From Alteromonas sp. KUL106 (GTDB lineage Bacteria > Pseudomonadota > Gammaproteobacteria > Enterobacterales > Alteromonadaceae): a DNA stretch of 64,000 bases. Where the stretch lies: NCBI RefSeq assembly GCF_009811415.1, contig NZ_BLIG01000056.1, forward strand, positions 1 to 64,000. Reading direction: 5' to 3'. Shown here piece by piece: positions 18,269 to 26,878 of this stretch. The notes under the pieces were generated by a model that searched no databases, was not told the origin of the DNA, and saw only the letters and a list, made by a program, of their open reading frames with translations. The first letter of the stretch is position 1, and every line of letters starts with the position of its first letter. The position numbers and the translations under genes are program-made.

Positions 18269-19368
18269 ACACGTTAACTTTTTCAGCACGGTCACAGCGG
18301 CCAGCTATTCGGCACAACTGGTTTGAAAGTCATCAAAGAAAAGTTGGGTTTTGGCTAGCAGGGTTAGTGGTGCTATTGCTGTTAGCTAGTGTGGCGTCGT
18401 TAAGTTTTGGGCCTGCAGGCTGGGATATTCGTTTTGCTATAGCTTGGGCATTGCCCGACAGTTGGCACACTATTAGTCAGCTGCAACTGAACATAATAAG
18501 TGAAATACGTTTACCCAGGCTCTGCCTAGGTATGTTAATAGGTGCGGTACTTGCCCAAACAGGTGCTGCTACGCAGGCGCTATGTAGAAACCCGTTGGCC
18601 GACCCATCTGTTATCGGCGTAAGTTCGGGTGCGGCCGTTATGGCGGTTGGCATGATTGCGCTTGGCCCTTTACTGCAAACGCAGTTTGGCATTAAAGCCG
18701 AGCTGCTACTTCCATATGCAGCTTTCACAGGTGCACTTATAGCAACACTTTTGGTGTATCAGTTCGCTAAAAGCGACCAAGGGGTGCAGGTAACGTCACT
18801 AATTCTTGTTGGTGTTGCCATGAACGCGCTTGGGTTCGCACTTATCGGCCTATTAAGCTTCTACTCAGACGACAGTTCGCTGCGCTTAATAAACTACTGG
18901 ACCATGGGGTCGCTGGCGGGCGCTAATTGGTCATCACTGGTTCAAGCTATGCCATTACTGCTTTTAAGCCTTTTAGGGCTATGGAGCAAAAGGCAGCAGA
19001 TGAGCCTACTGCTACTTGGCGAATCAGAAGCCAAATACATGGGCGTAAATATAAAGAACCTAAAAAACCAAATTGTTGTTTTTGTAGCCATTGGTGTTGG
19101 GGCCGCGGTGGCATTAACAGGGTTGGTGGGCTTTCTTGGCCTTGTTATTCCCCATCTTTCCCGCCTATTGGTGGGCGCAAATCTTAAATACATGATGCCT
19201 GTAAGCATGCTGCTAGGGGCGCTTGTGCTGTTAGCTTCAGACTGGATTGCCAGAATTATTGTTACGCCTGCCGAGCTACCTATCGGCATAGTTACGGCCA
19301 TCATCGGCGCGCCGGTCTTTATTTGGATGCTTAGGCGCCAATTAATGCCAAGCCGCGACGGTTATTAA
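18265..19368 (+). CDS. hmuU: Haem ABC transporter, permease (FecCD family)
   Basis: A 367-residue inner-membrane permease with about ten helices. FecCD marks are visible: RLPRLCLGMLIGAVLAQTGAATQALCRNPLADPSVIGVSSGAA near residues 75-120, GLVGFLGLVIPHLSRLLVG in the second half (the coupling region for the ATPase), and a terminal ELPIGIVTAIIGAPVFIWML. The N-terminus has some 30 polar residues before the first helix, longer than needed. Overlaps hmuT by four bases; hmuV follows after 14 bases with a good AAGGAAGG ribosome site. Confidence 0.92.
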   Translation: MNTLTFSARSQRPAIRHNWFESHQRKVGFWLAGLVVLLLLASVASLSFGPAGWDIRFAIAWALPDSWHTISQLQLNIISEIRLPRLCLGMLIGAVLAQTGAATQALCRNPLADPSVIGVSSGAAVMAVGMIALGPLLQTQFGIKAELLLPYAAFTGALIATLLVYQFAKSDQGVQVTSLILVGVAMNALGFALIGLLSFYSDDSSLRLINYWTMGSLAGANWSSLVQAMPLLLLSLLGLWSKRQQMSLLLLGESEAKYMGVNIKNLKNQIVVFVAIGVGAAVALTGLVGFLGLVIPHLSRLLVGANLKYMMPVSMLLGALVLLASDWIARIIVTPAELPIGIVTAIIGAPVFIWMLRRQLMPSRDGY

Positions 19369-19382
19369 TAAGGAAGGTAACC

Positions 19383-20201
19383 ATGGCAAATATACTTTCA
19401 CTTAATAAAATAACGGTAAAGCGCGGCCATAGAAACGTGCTAAACAACATAAGCTGTCAAATTCCGGCAGGCAAGTTAGTGGTGTTGGTAGGCGAAAATG
19501 GCGCGGGTAAATCAACGCTCATTCACACAATGGCAGGTAACCTAAAATACCAGGGCCAACTTACTTTTAAAGGTAAGCGGGTAAGCGAGTGGGGAGAAAC
19601 TGAGCTAGCAAGAGTTCGCGCTGTAATGACACAGCAAAGCGCGCTTAACTTTCAACTGGGCGTGCCTGAACTTATTGCTATGGGGCGATTTGCTATTAAC
19701 GAGCCGGAGCAGCAAAAGCAGCAGCGAGTGGCTGAATACGTAAACCACCTCAACTTACAGAAGTTAGCCAACAGACACACAGGTCAACTTTCAGGAGGAG
19801 AGCTTCAACGGGTAAACATTGCCCGTTGTTTTGCTCAGCTTGATGCTTTCAACAGTCACAATGAAAGTAAGTTGCTGCTGCTTGACGAGCCAACATCGGC
19901 ATTAGATCTCAACTTCCAACATCATTTAATGCAGTTGGTACGCAAGTTTACTAGCATGGGTAATACCGCCATTGTCGCCATTCACGATTTAAACCTTGCT
20001 TCACTGTATGCCGATGAAGTGCTGCTATTAAGCGGTGGCGAGCTTATTAATTACGGCCCTAAAAGCGAGGTACTTACACCCGAATTCTTAGAGCCTGTGT
20101 ATCGTACTAACATGCATATACAGCCTCACCCAGACCTAAAAATACCAATGATATTTTCTCAACCCAAGGAGCTCCTTAATGAGAACGCAAGCATTAACTG
20201 A
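19383..20201 (+). CDS. hmuV: Haem ABC transporter, ATP-binding protein
   Basis: A 272-residue ABC ATPase powering HmuU. Walker A GENGAGKST at residues 37-45, Q-loop around MTQQSALNF, signature LSGGELQR at 136-143, Walker B LLLLDEP at 164-170 and switch histidine 201 (AIHDLNLA). LGVPELIAMGR is typical of the haem/siderophore ATPase group. The last 23 bases overlap the hugZ start, so translation of the haem-handling protein is tied to the transporter. Confidence 0.93.
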   Translation: MANILSLNKITVKRGHRNVLNNISCQIPAGKLVVLVGENGAGKSTLIHTMAGNLKYQGQLTFKGKRVSEWGETELARVRAVMTQQSALNFQLGVPELIAMGRFAINEPEQQKQQRVAEYVNHLNLQKLANRHTGQLSGGELQRVNIARCFAQLDAFNSHNESKLLLLDEPTSALDLNFQHHLMQLVRKFTSMGNTAIVAIHDLNLASLYADEVLLLSGGELINYGPKSEVLTPEFLEPVYRTNMHIQPHPDLKIPMIFSQPKELLNENASIN

Positions 20202-20907
20202 CGCAAAAGCATTACTTCGCGCTTGTGAAACGGGCGTTATTTCAACCATTTCATACAACCTACGTGGGTATCCGTTTGGTTCGGTTTCCCCCTTTATTAG
20301 TTGCAGTGAAGGTAAGCTGTATTTCTACATAAGCGATATTGCGCAGCATGCTAAAAATTTAGAAAAAGACAGCCGCATGAGCCTAACGGTGTATCACCAA
20401 GCACAAGAGGGCGATCAAAATGCGCACGGCCGAGTAACCCTTGTAGGCGACGCGACGCCACTTAAAGGTGATAAAGCCGCAGAAGTACTTGAGCAATATG
20501 TACTGCGTTTTCCTGAAGCTGAGTCTTACAAAAAAGCTCACGACTTCAAAGTATGGCAGATGGACGTTATTCGCGTTCGCTTTATCGGAGGCTTCGGTAA
20601 GATATTCTGGTTAGAACAAGAAGAGTGGAATGCCCCGGCAAGCCCATGGGACTTTTCTTCTGAAAAGAACATGATTGAGCACATGAACGACGACCATCAA
20701 GACGCGATGAGCTTAATTCTTACGCACCACCACGGTATAGAAGACGAAGCACCTTTGATGACAGGTGTCGTTACCGACGGCTTTTATATTCGCTCGAAAA
20801 ACAAAAACTATTACGTGCCTTTTGAGAATGTGTGCAGCAAACAAGAAGATGTGCGCATGGAGCTAGTTAGGCTAACTAATCGCGCAAGAAAAGCGCAGGC
20901 CGCTTAG
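20179..20907 (+). CDS. hugZ: Haem utilisation protein HugZ/HutZ family
   Basis: A 242-residue cytosolic protein: an N-terminal split-barrel flavin-reductase/PNPOx-like domain (ALLRACETGVISTISYNLRGYPFGSVSPF; LYFYISDIAQHAKNLEKDSRMSL) and a C-terminal DUF2470 domain with the haem-ligand region MIEHMNDDHQDAMSLIL. HugZ/HutZ proteins degrade or traffic imported haem in Campylobacter, Helicobacter and Vibrio. Overlap with hmuV and the shared strand place it last in the haem operon. A bidirectional terminator follows at 21061. Symbol hutZ would be equally fair. Confidence 0.88.
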   Translation: MRTQALTDAKALLRACETGVISTISYNLRGYPFGSVSPFISCSEGKLYFYISDIAQHAKNLEKDSRMSLTVYHQAQEGDQNAHGRVTLVGDATPLKGDKAAEVLEQYVLRFPEAESYKKAHDFKVWQMDVIRVRFIGGFGKIFWLEQEEWNAPASPWDFSSEKNMIEHMNDDHQDAMSLILTHHHGIEDEAPLMTGVVTDGFYIRSKNKNYYVPFENVCSKQEDVRMELVRLTNRARKAQAA

Positions 20908-21060
20908 CTTCAAGGTAACTAGAAATAAAAAACGTTTTAAATGAAAGTGACGTTGCTAGAAAATTTTTTTGAAAATTATAAAAAGCCACTTTCTATTTCG
21001 AAAACTTTTTATTTAGACAGTGTTTCCTATCGCACGACAAGCAAGTTCAAAAACGAAAAT

Positions 21061-21094
21061 AAAAGCCGGAAGTGTTTCATCACTTCCGGCTTTT
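21061..21094. terminator. Bidirectional intrinsic terminator
   Basis: Perfect 10-base stem GCCGGAAGTG / CACTTCCGGC (21065-21074 and 21081-21090), loop TTTCAT, flanked by AAAA on the left and TTTT on the right, so it can stop both hugZ and the convergent beta-propeller gene. A mutated second copy lies at 14566 in the duplicated fragment. Confidence 0.9.
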
Positions 21095-21135
21095 CAGTTT
21101 TATAGCATTAGCCAAGATAATATTTTCTTGCCTTG

Positions 21136-24100
21136 TTACAAGCGCTCTAAATCAAACGCGCCTTGCTTTGAGAGCTTTTCGTTCAATGGTTTCACTTCTT
21201 CGCCAAATAAGGTTTCTAGCTGCACTTTATATTGCTGCCACTTTGCCTCTAAGTCTTCCAACCTTTTCAGTGCACCAGCTTGTGCAGGCGCCCCTGTTCT
21301 GTCGAAGTTGTCCATTAAGAAGCGTACTTGTCTGTCGAGCATATTCGGCCAGTTGATGTCGTCTTCAAAAGTTTGATGTTTAGGCTGTATAACTAATGCT
21401 TCCCAGTCATCGATTGCGCTAACAATGCGTTCAATTGACGCTGACACATCGCTAGCTAGCATCACGTTGTCTCCAGAAACACCATTGAGTTGAGCTCTTA
21501 CATCACGGGCTTTTTGCAGGTGTGCAAACAAATCATTCAGTAAGGCTTCTGTTGCCTGAATGCTCTTTTCGACCACTTGAAGCTGCGCTTTATCCGCTTC
21601 TTCCCTTGGGTCTGGAAGCACTTTAAACGCACGGGTTTGTGACTGTTCACCTACTGTGATTTTCGCTTTGTAGTCTCCCGGCATAACACGGGCACCGTTC
21701 CAACCGCCAAACAGTTTTACGTTATCAATACAGTTCAACGGCTCGCGGCGAAGATCCCATACAAACTCGTTATAACCCGCCTTCGTTGAAGGGTGTTTAA
21801 ATTTAACGGGGCTGCGAACGTCTTCATTACCCTTCGCACACTTCTCAAATGCATTAGGCGCAGATGATAGTGTGCGAACCAGTTCGTTGTCTGCATTAAA
21901 GATATCAATGCGTAGCGTTTGTTCTTCTTCTAACGCGTCTTTCAGGTAATAGCGGAAGGTAGCGCCACGCGGCGGGTTTTTCGCTTGTGGCTGGTCGGTC
22001 ATGCCGCCACCGGATAACAAGCGAATACCATCAACGGGTTCAAACTGAAACAGCGCTTCGCCATCAAGTGATTTATGCACTTCACGCAACGGGCTTATGT
22101 CATCTAATATCCAAAAACCTCGCCCTTGCGTTGCAACAACTAGGTCATCACCTTTTACCTGCATATCGGTAATCGCTACGGGCGGCAGGTTTAAGTCTAG
22201 TTCTTGCCAGTGTTTACCGTCGTCGAAGCTAATAAACATGCCGCTTTCTGTCCCCGCGAACAGCATGCCCTCGCGCTCTGTATCCTCGCGCACTACGCGA
22301 ACAAAGGCGTCTTCTGGCAGCCCTTCGTCAATACGTTTCCAACGCTTGCCGTAGTTGTCGGTTTTATAAATATATGGCGTATAGTCATTTAATTTATAGC
22401 CTGCTACCGCAACGTAAGCTCTGCCTTGTGCGTGAGGGCTAAGTTCTATGGCATTAACCTGCGCTTCTTTTTTGTGAGGGGTAATATCTTTCCAGTTTTT
22501 GCCTTCATCACGGGTTATATGCAGCTTACCGTCATCGGCTCCCACCCAAAGCTCACCTTTGTTAACTGCCGACTCAGCAATGTAGAAAACCGTGTTGTAG
22601 TATTCAGCACCAGCTTGCTCATTCGTTATTGGACCGCCATTGAGCCCTTGTTTTTCTGGCTCATTTCGAGTCAAGTCCGGGCTAATTTCCTGCCAATTCA
22701 CACCGCGATCGGTGGTTTTTAAGATCATTTGGGTGCCGTAGTACACGGTGTCAGGATCGTGCTTTGACACTATCACTGGAGCATTCCAGTTGGTACGGTA
22801 CTTTTGATCTCGCGCATTTCTGCCAAACACATATTCAGGGTAAGGCATAATGGGGCGCGTAAGCCCGGTCTCGCGGTTGTATTCAGTGAGTGTCCCATTG
22901 ATGGTAGTCGCGTAAATGAGGGTTGGATCGTCAGGGTTAAACGCAATGTGTGCACTTTCACCGCCGCCCACGGCGAACTGGTCTTCTATTCCCATGCCGT
23001 CTCCCCAGGTTTCAGATGGGGTTGCCATGGTTGAGTTATCTTGCTGCCCACCATAAACATAATAAGGGTTTAGGTTGTCGGTAATGACGCGATAAAACTG
23101 CGCCGTTGGCTGGTTGTAAATGCTTGACCACGATTCACCGCCGTCAAAGGTAACCGTTGCGCCACCGTCATTAGCGTTGATCATATTCAAGCTATTTTCA
23201 GGATTTATCCACATATCGTGGGTATCGCCATGGGGTAATGAAACCGTTTCGAACGTTTTGCCGCCATCAATAGATTTGTGCAGCTGCACATTCATAACAT
23301 AAAGGGTGTTTTCGTCGTTAGGGTCAACTTTGATGTGGTTGTAGTACCACGCACGGGCCTTAAGAATATTGTCGCCGTTCATTAGCGACCACGACTTACC
23401 AGCGTCATCACTGCGATAGACGCCCCCTTCTTCAGCCTCGACAATGGCGTACAGGCGCTTCGGGTTAGATGCGGAAATATCCACACCCACTTTACCAATA
23501 AGCGTAGGTAACCCTTTTTCTAGCTTATCCCAGTTTTCACCGCCATCCGTTGACTTATAAAGGCCACCGCCCTCGCCGCCTGATTTGATAAACCAAGGCG
23601 TTCTGCCGTGATGCCACATGCTGGCATAAAGAATCCTGGGGTTAGTGGGATCGATTGCTAAGTCAGCGGCGCCGGTATCGGCATTCACTTTTAACACGTG
23701 CTGCCATGTTTTACCGCCGTCTACCGTTTTGAATATACCGCGCTCTTCATTAGGCCCCCAAATATTGCCTTGTACCGCCGCCCAGGCTATGTCGGGATTG
23801 GTTGGATGTACGCGAATTTTGGGGATTTGACCGCGTTTATCTAAACCTACCAGTTTCCATGTTTCACCGCCGTCAGTAGATTTATAAATACCTTTACCGT
23901 GGCTAGTGGTTACGCCTCGAATAGGGCCTTCACCCGTACCTACGTAAATAACATTAGGATCTGAGGGGGCAACGGCGATAGAACCAATACTGCCCACTGT
24001 GAAAGTTTTATCAGATATGGCTTTCCACGATAAACCCGCGTTTTCGGTTTTCCAAACACCGCCACCTGCGGTGCCCATAAAATAAAGGTTGGTATTGCCT

Positions 24101-24291
24101 TCAACCCCTGTAACCGCTACCGAACGCCCACCGCGATAGGGCCCAATAAAGCGATACTCCATTTTATCGAAAAGTTCAGGGTTAACTGTATCTTCAAGTG
24201 CGAATGCAGAATGCGAGAAACTAGAAAGTGCGCTTACGCAAATAGCAAAAGCTGCCACCATTTTCCGAGAAACCAGTCTCTGTGAAACCAT
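21136..24291 (-). CDS. Secreted VPS10/BNR-repeat beta-propeller protein
   Basis: A 1051-residue exported protein, signal peptide about 1-31 (AAFAICVSALSSFSHSAFA). From residue 45 the sequence is a long array of BNR/Asp-box-like blades of the form S-x-D-G-G-x-x-W (STDGGETWK, TVDGGKTWQ, STDGGENWD, SDDAGKSWS, SIDGGKTFE, TTDRGVNWQ, TRDEGKNWK, SFDDGKHWQ), as in sortilin/VPS10 and Xyloglucanase-like propellers, to about residue 730. A beta-sandwich-like part (FRYYLKDALEEEQTLRIDIFN) and a coiled helical C-terminus follow. Often annotated glycosyl hydrolase, but I see no defined catalytic pair. Monocistronic; converges on the terminator at 21061. Confidence 0.85.
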   Translation of the reverse strand: MVSQRLVSRKMVAAFAICVSALSSFSHSAFALEDTVNPELFDKMEYRFIGPYRGGRSVAVTGVEGNTNLYFMGTAGGGVWKTENAGLSWKAISDKTFTVGSIGSIAVAPSDPNVIYVGTGEGPIRGVTTSHGKGIYKSTDGGETWKLVGLDKRGQIPKIRVHPTNPDIAWAAVQGNIWGPNEERGIFKTVDGGKTWQHVLKVNADTGAADLAIDPTNPRILYASMWHHGRTPWFIKSGGEGGGLYKSTDGGENWDKLEKGLPTLIGKVGVDISASNPKRLYAIVEAEEGGVYRSDDAGKSWSLMNGDNILKARAWYYNHIKVDPNDENTLYVMNVQLHKSIDGGKTFETVSLPHGDTHDMWINPENSLNMINANDGGATVTFDGGESWSSIYNQPTAQFYRVITDNLNPYYVYGGQQDNSTMATPSETWGDGMGIEDQFAVGGGESAHIAFNPDDPTLIYATTINGTLTEYNRETGLTRPIMPYPEYVFGRNARDQKYRTNWNAPVIVSKHDPDTVYYGTQMILKTTDRGVNWQEISPDLTRNEPEKQGLNGGPITNEQAGAEYYNTVFYIAESAVNKGELWVGADDGKLHITRDEGKNWKDITPHKKEAQVNAIELSPHAQGRAYVAVAGYKLNDYTPYIYKTDNYGKRWKRIDEGLPEDAFVRVVREDTEREGMLFAGTESGMFISFDDGKHWQELDLNLPPVAITDMQVKGDDLVVATQGRGFWILDDISPLREVHKSLDGEALFQFEPVDGIRLLSGGGMTDQPQAKNPPRGATFRYYLKDALEEEQTLRIDIFNADNELVRTLSSAPNAFEKCAKGNEDVRSPVKFKHPSTKAGYNEFVWDLRREPLNCIDNVKLFGGWNGARVMPGDYKAKITVGEQSQTRAFKVLPDPREEADKAQLQVVEKSIQATEALLNDLFAHLQKARDVRAQLNGVSGDNVMLASDVSASIERIVSAIDDWEALVIQPKHQTFEDDINWPNMLDRQVRFLMDNFDRTGAPAQAGALKRLEDLEAKWQQYKVQLETLFGEEVKPLNEKLSKQGAFDLERL

Positions 24292-24636
24292 AGATAGTGC
24301 CTTGTCGTGTTTTTTATTTTTAATAATATGAGGTTCTTATACTGCTTTGTTATAGACGTTATGGCAAAAGTTTTTGTTGGACGTGTTCTTCACTCGTTTG
24401 AAGCGCTGACGATATCGACGAAATATTCAATGTGGTTTCCTTTATGGTGGCGCAGTTAGAAAATAACCACCGTTGATGGAACGGGGCAACGGGCTGTCTC
24501 AGAACGAGAGCGCTGATTACCCCTGAACATAACGATCTCAACAACCCCATGAATTTAACACGTCAGTAATTACGCATTAGCGATGAAATACCGCACAAAA
24601 AATGTCTACAATCACAACTTGAAAATAAGTGACTGT
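24292..24636. other. Intergenic region upstream of the beta-propeller gene
   Basis: About 345 bases with the beta-propeller promoter on its left side. A 63-codon reverse frame here has no ribosome site or family resemblance. No other structure seen until the repeat at 24637. Confidence 0.45.
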
Positions 24637-24691
24637 CCTAAATGACGCACAAACTGCTGCAAAAGTGCACAACAAAGATCAACATGCCCTA
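24637..24691 (-). repeat. TAGGGC-ended repeat, right-truncated copy
   Basis: On the reverse strand it reads TAGGGCATGTTGATCTTTG, then TTGTGCACTTTTGCAGCAG and TTTGTGCGTCATTTAGG, matching the first 55 bases of the 14419 copy with about six differences. No right end is recognisable beyond that. Its first three bases are the TAG stop of mntP, the same relation to the upstream gene as at 8605 and 14419. Confidence 0.75.
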
Positions 24692-25246
24692 GAGTGTGTG
24701 ACTCGCGAAGATCCAAATACCAACCGAAACAAGCACAATGCCACCAAATGTCTCTGCTCGTTTACCTATCAATGTTCCCATAACACTGCCCAACATAATG
24801 CCAATCGTTACCATCGAGAAAGTGGCTATCCCAATTAACGTCGCAGCAATAGCAATATTCACCTCAATCAGCGCGAGACTTGCCCCCACTGCCATTGCAT
24901 CGATACTTGTGCCTAACGCAGTAATACACAATAAAATAAAGGATTGTTTTTGAGACGTTGAATCTTCTTCGGCAGGTTTCAGGCTCTCGAGTACCATATG
25001 AACACCTAAACCAGAAAGAATGATTAGCGCAATCCAATGATCCCATGCTTCAACGTATGAAGACGCTGCGCGACCAATGAACCAGCCTATAAATGGGGTT
25101 GTTGCCTCTATGAGTCCGAACAAAAGGCCAATTTTAAGGGCGAAACTTAAACGAGGGCGGTTGATTTTGACACCTTTGCCTATCGCGGCGGCAAACGCAT
25201 CTGTTGACATAGCAAAGGCTAGCAAGATAAGAGCGAAGATACTCAT
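24689..25246 (-). CDS. mntP: Manganese efflux pump MntP
   Basis: A 185-residue six-helix inner-membrane exporter of the MntP (DUF204) family. The two metal-site repeats are clear: LAFAMSTDAFAAAIGKG near the N-terminus and ALGTSIDAMAVGASLAL in the second half, each giving an Asp within the membrane. It expels Mn2+ to prevent intoxication. GGAG lies ten bases before the ATG, just after a hairpin element. The upstream leader carries a yybP-ykoY-type riboswitch, the known Mn2+-sensing control of this gene in gammaproteobacteria. The stop codon is the first codon-sized piece of the repeat at 24691. Confidence 0.95.
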   Translation of the reverse strand: MSIFALILLAFAMSTDAFAAAIGKGVKINRPRLSFALKIGLLFGLIEATTPFIGWFIGRAASSYVEAWDHWIALIILSGLGVHMVLESLKPAEEDSTSQKQSFILLCITALGTSIDAMAVGASLALIEVNIAIAATLIGIATFSMVTIGIMLGSVMGTLIGKRAETFGGIVLVSVGIWIFASHTL

Positions 25247-25256
25247 AGTTTTAGAA

Positions 25257-25315
25257 CTCCGGTCAGGCTAATTGAGTCCACGACAAATCCACACGCCTGA
25301 CCTTTAAGCGTGGAC
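25257..25315 (-). promoter_or_regulatory. Expression platform with two interleaved stems before mntP
   Basis: In transcript order: GTCCACG (25315-25309), GGTCAGGC (25302-25295), CGTGGAC (25282-25276), GCCTGACC (25268-25261), then GGAG (25260-25257) and the ATG. The first pairs with the third and the second with the fourth, so the two stems are interleaved. The second stem ends directly against the ribosome site and could occlude it. Confidence 0.65.
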
Positions 25316-25320
25316 TTATC

Positions 25321-25431
25321 GATGGTCTCGCCAACCAAGAGGTGTTTGTACCATGGTAATGTGACCAATTATGTTGATACAAACTTTTCCATTTGAAACG
25401 GAAACAGGCTACTCCCCAACCGAGAGCGTTA
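25321..25431 (-). promoter_or_regulatory. yybP-ykoY manganese riboswitch (aptamer)
   Basis: The reverse strand carries the hallmark GGGGAGTAGCC (25418-25408) near the 5' end and closes with GGCGAGACC (25332-25324), corresponding to the conserved 5' box and 3' loop that together bind Mn2+ in this riboswitch class. The intervening 75 bases can fold into two arms. Position immediately upstream of mntP matches the established use of this aptamer. Confidence 0.85.
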
Positions 25432-25760
25432 CGGTAATACAGTCGCCATAGACGAATCAAGTTGATTGCGACAAACTGCCCAACTTGAGATATAAATGAC
25501 GGCATGTTCACGCTCTTTCGATTGCACATATTCCACCATTGGTCATTAAGAGTTGGCAACCCAGTATTTTTTAAGCGTTACGCTTTGCGCCTCTCTCCTA
25601 CTCATGGATTTCCCGAATAAGCCGCTGTCTTGGCGGTTTAACGATTTCATTGTTTATTCCTTACCTGAGCCCGTACAATACAAGCACTTCGTTGTTGCAG
25701 CATGAGTATTCAAGGCTCACGCTGTGTAATTCAACAACTTATTGCTAAAAGAGACCTTTT
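25432..25760. other. Intergenic region between divergent mntP leader and DUF1439 gene
   Basis: About 330 bases expected to hold the promoter of the mntP leader and that of the lipoprotein gene. No other repeat, hairpin with a T-run or credible small ORF seen. Confidence 0.4.
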
Positions 25761-26318
25761 ATGAGAATTCTACTTTCTGTTGCCTTCGCTACCTTACTTG
25801 CAGGCTGCGCGACGCTATCTCAACTGGCGGTTTATACCGTTTCTAATGCCGAGTTAGAACAAGTACTTGATAGCCAAGTAAGTAAGCTGCAAAAGCAAAC
25901 TTCACTTGCAGGTATTCCTCTGTATTTAGACGTGCAGGACATGACAGCAACTATAGGCCCAGATGGCAGAGACGTGGTGCAGTTAGGCGCAATTGCTACT
26001 GCGCGTGTTAGTGCGTTTGGTTTGAACTACCCCGCAAAAGTAAGCCTTTCGCTGGAAGGCACGCCTTACTATGACAGCGAAAAGAAGGCCATTTTTGTGC
26101 GTTCACTGTCATTACTCGACAGCACCATTGATGCAGGCGGCTTTAAAGGTAACTTAGCACCAGTCAGCGGCGAATTCATGCAGCTCATTAATGGTTATTT
26201 AGCATCGAACCCGGTTTATCGCTTAGATCCTGCGAACAAAGCGGTAAGCATGCTTTCAACCGTACCCTTGCAGCTAACCGTAGAGCAAGGGCAGCTCGCA
26301 CTTAGACCTAAGCAATAG
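25761..26318 (+). CDS. DUF1439 lipoprotein (YceB-like)
   Basis: A 185-residue lipoprotein: signal peptide MRILLSVAFATLLAGC with lipobox LAGC, lipidated Cys 16, followed by A at +2, which predicts outer-membrane sorting. The mature part follows the DUF1439/YceB pattern of an extended lipid-binding-like beta sheet with one long helix: YTVSNAELEQVLDSQV at the N-terminus, LSLEGTPYYDSEKKAIFVRSLSL in the middle and LQLTVEQGQLALRPK at the end. Function in the family is unproven; a lipid-binding (TULIP/SMP-like) role is suspected. Good AAAGAGACC ribosome region upstream. Monocistronic, convergent with the MBL fragments. Confidence 0.8.
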   Translation: MRILLSVAFATLLAGCATLSQLAVYTVSNAELEQVLDSQVSKLQKQTSLAGIPLYLDVQDMTATIGPDGRDVVQLGAIATARVSAFGLNYPAKVSLSLEGTPYYDSEKKAIFVRSLSLLDSTIDAGGFKGNLAPVSGEFMQLINGYLASNPVYRLDPANKAVSMLSTVPLQLTVEQGQLALRPKQ

Positions 26319-26344
26319 CCCAGTAGCCGCTACTTCCAAGCTGG

Positions 26345-26878
26345 TTAAAAGCTTACTATGTCGTTTAGTTGCGGAATAGAGGCATTCCCCCCTTTGTTCT
26401 TTATGGCGCTTTGCAATTCCTGTTTAGCGCCATCTTCTCCGTGAACGAGGTAAACTTTCGGTGGCTTAGTAAAATGCGATAGCCAGCCGATAAGCTGCTC
26501 TTGACTCGCATGTGCTGAAAACCCTCCTAATGTATGGATTTGTGCGCGCACAATAATATTTTCTCCAGCCATTTTCATGTGTGTCGCACCGTCGATAATC
26601 TTTCGTCCCGGCGTACCCATTGCCTGAAAGCCGACAAACACCACGTGTGACTGCTTACGCCATAAATTTTGCTTTAAATGATGTCGAATACGACCTCCGT
26701 TGCACATGCCACTGCCAGCAATAATAATGGCACCACTTACTACTTTATTAAGCGCAATAGACTCTTCCGTTGATGTGGTGTAGCTCAGAATGGGCAGTAA
26801 GGAATGTAAGCTTTGGTTGTGGCTATGCGCACGCTCAGCACTTTCTTCAATGGCATCGAGATCTTCATCATTATACAT
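26345..26878 (-). CDS. MBL/beta-CASP ribonuclease-like protein, C-terminal part (frame broken)
   Basis: A 177-residue frame that continues the protein of the gene just upstream (26871-27758) in another reading frame. It carries the end of the beta-CASP domain (VSGAIIIAGSGMCNGGRIRHHL) and the returning MBL part with TLGGFSAHASQEQL and VYLVHGED, which hold the conserved His residues of motifs B and C. Together the two pieces make a normal-length protein of about 470 residues. Its own ATG overlaps the upstream stop by eight bases, so it could be translated by coupling, but a real frameshift mutation (or sequencing error) is at least as likely. Confidence 0.75.
   Translation of the reverse strand: MYNDEDLDAIEESAERAHSHNQSLHSLLPILSYTTSTEESIALNKVVSGAIIIAGSGMCNGGRIRHHLKQNLWRKQSHVVFVGFQAMGTPGRKIIDGATHMKMAGENIIVRAQIHTLGGFSAHASQEQLIGWLSHFTKPPKVYLVHGEDGAKQELQSAIKNKGGNASIPQLNDIVSF

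Noticed and set aside
24359-24550. 63-residue reverse-strand ORF upstream of the beta-propeller gene
   Set aside because: No ribosome site, no recognisable domain, composition unlike neighbours.
25263-25559. 98-residue reverse-strand ORF upstream of mntP
   Set aside because: It runs through the manganese riboswitch and has no family resemblance or ribosome site.
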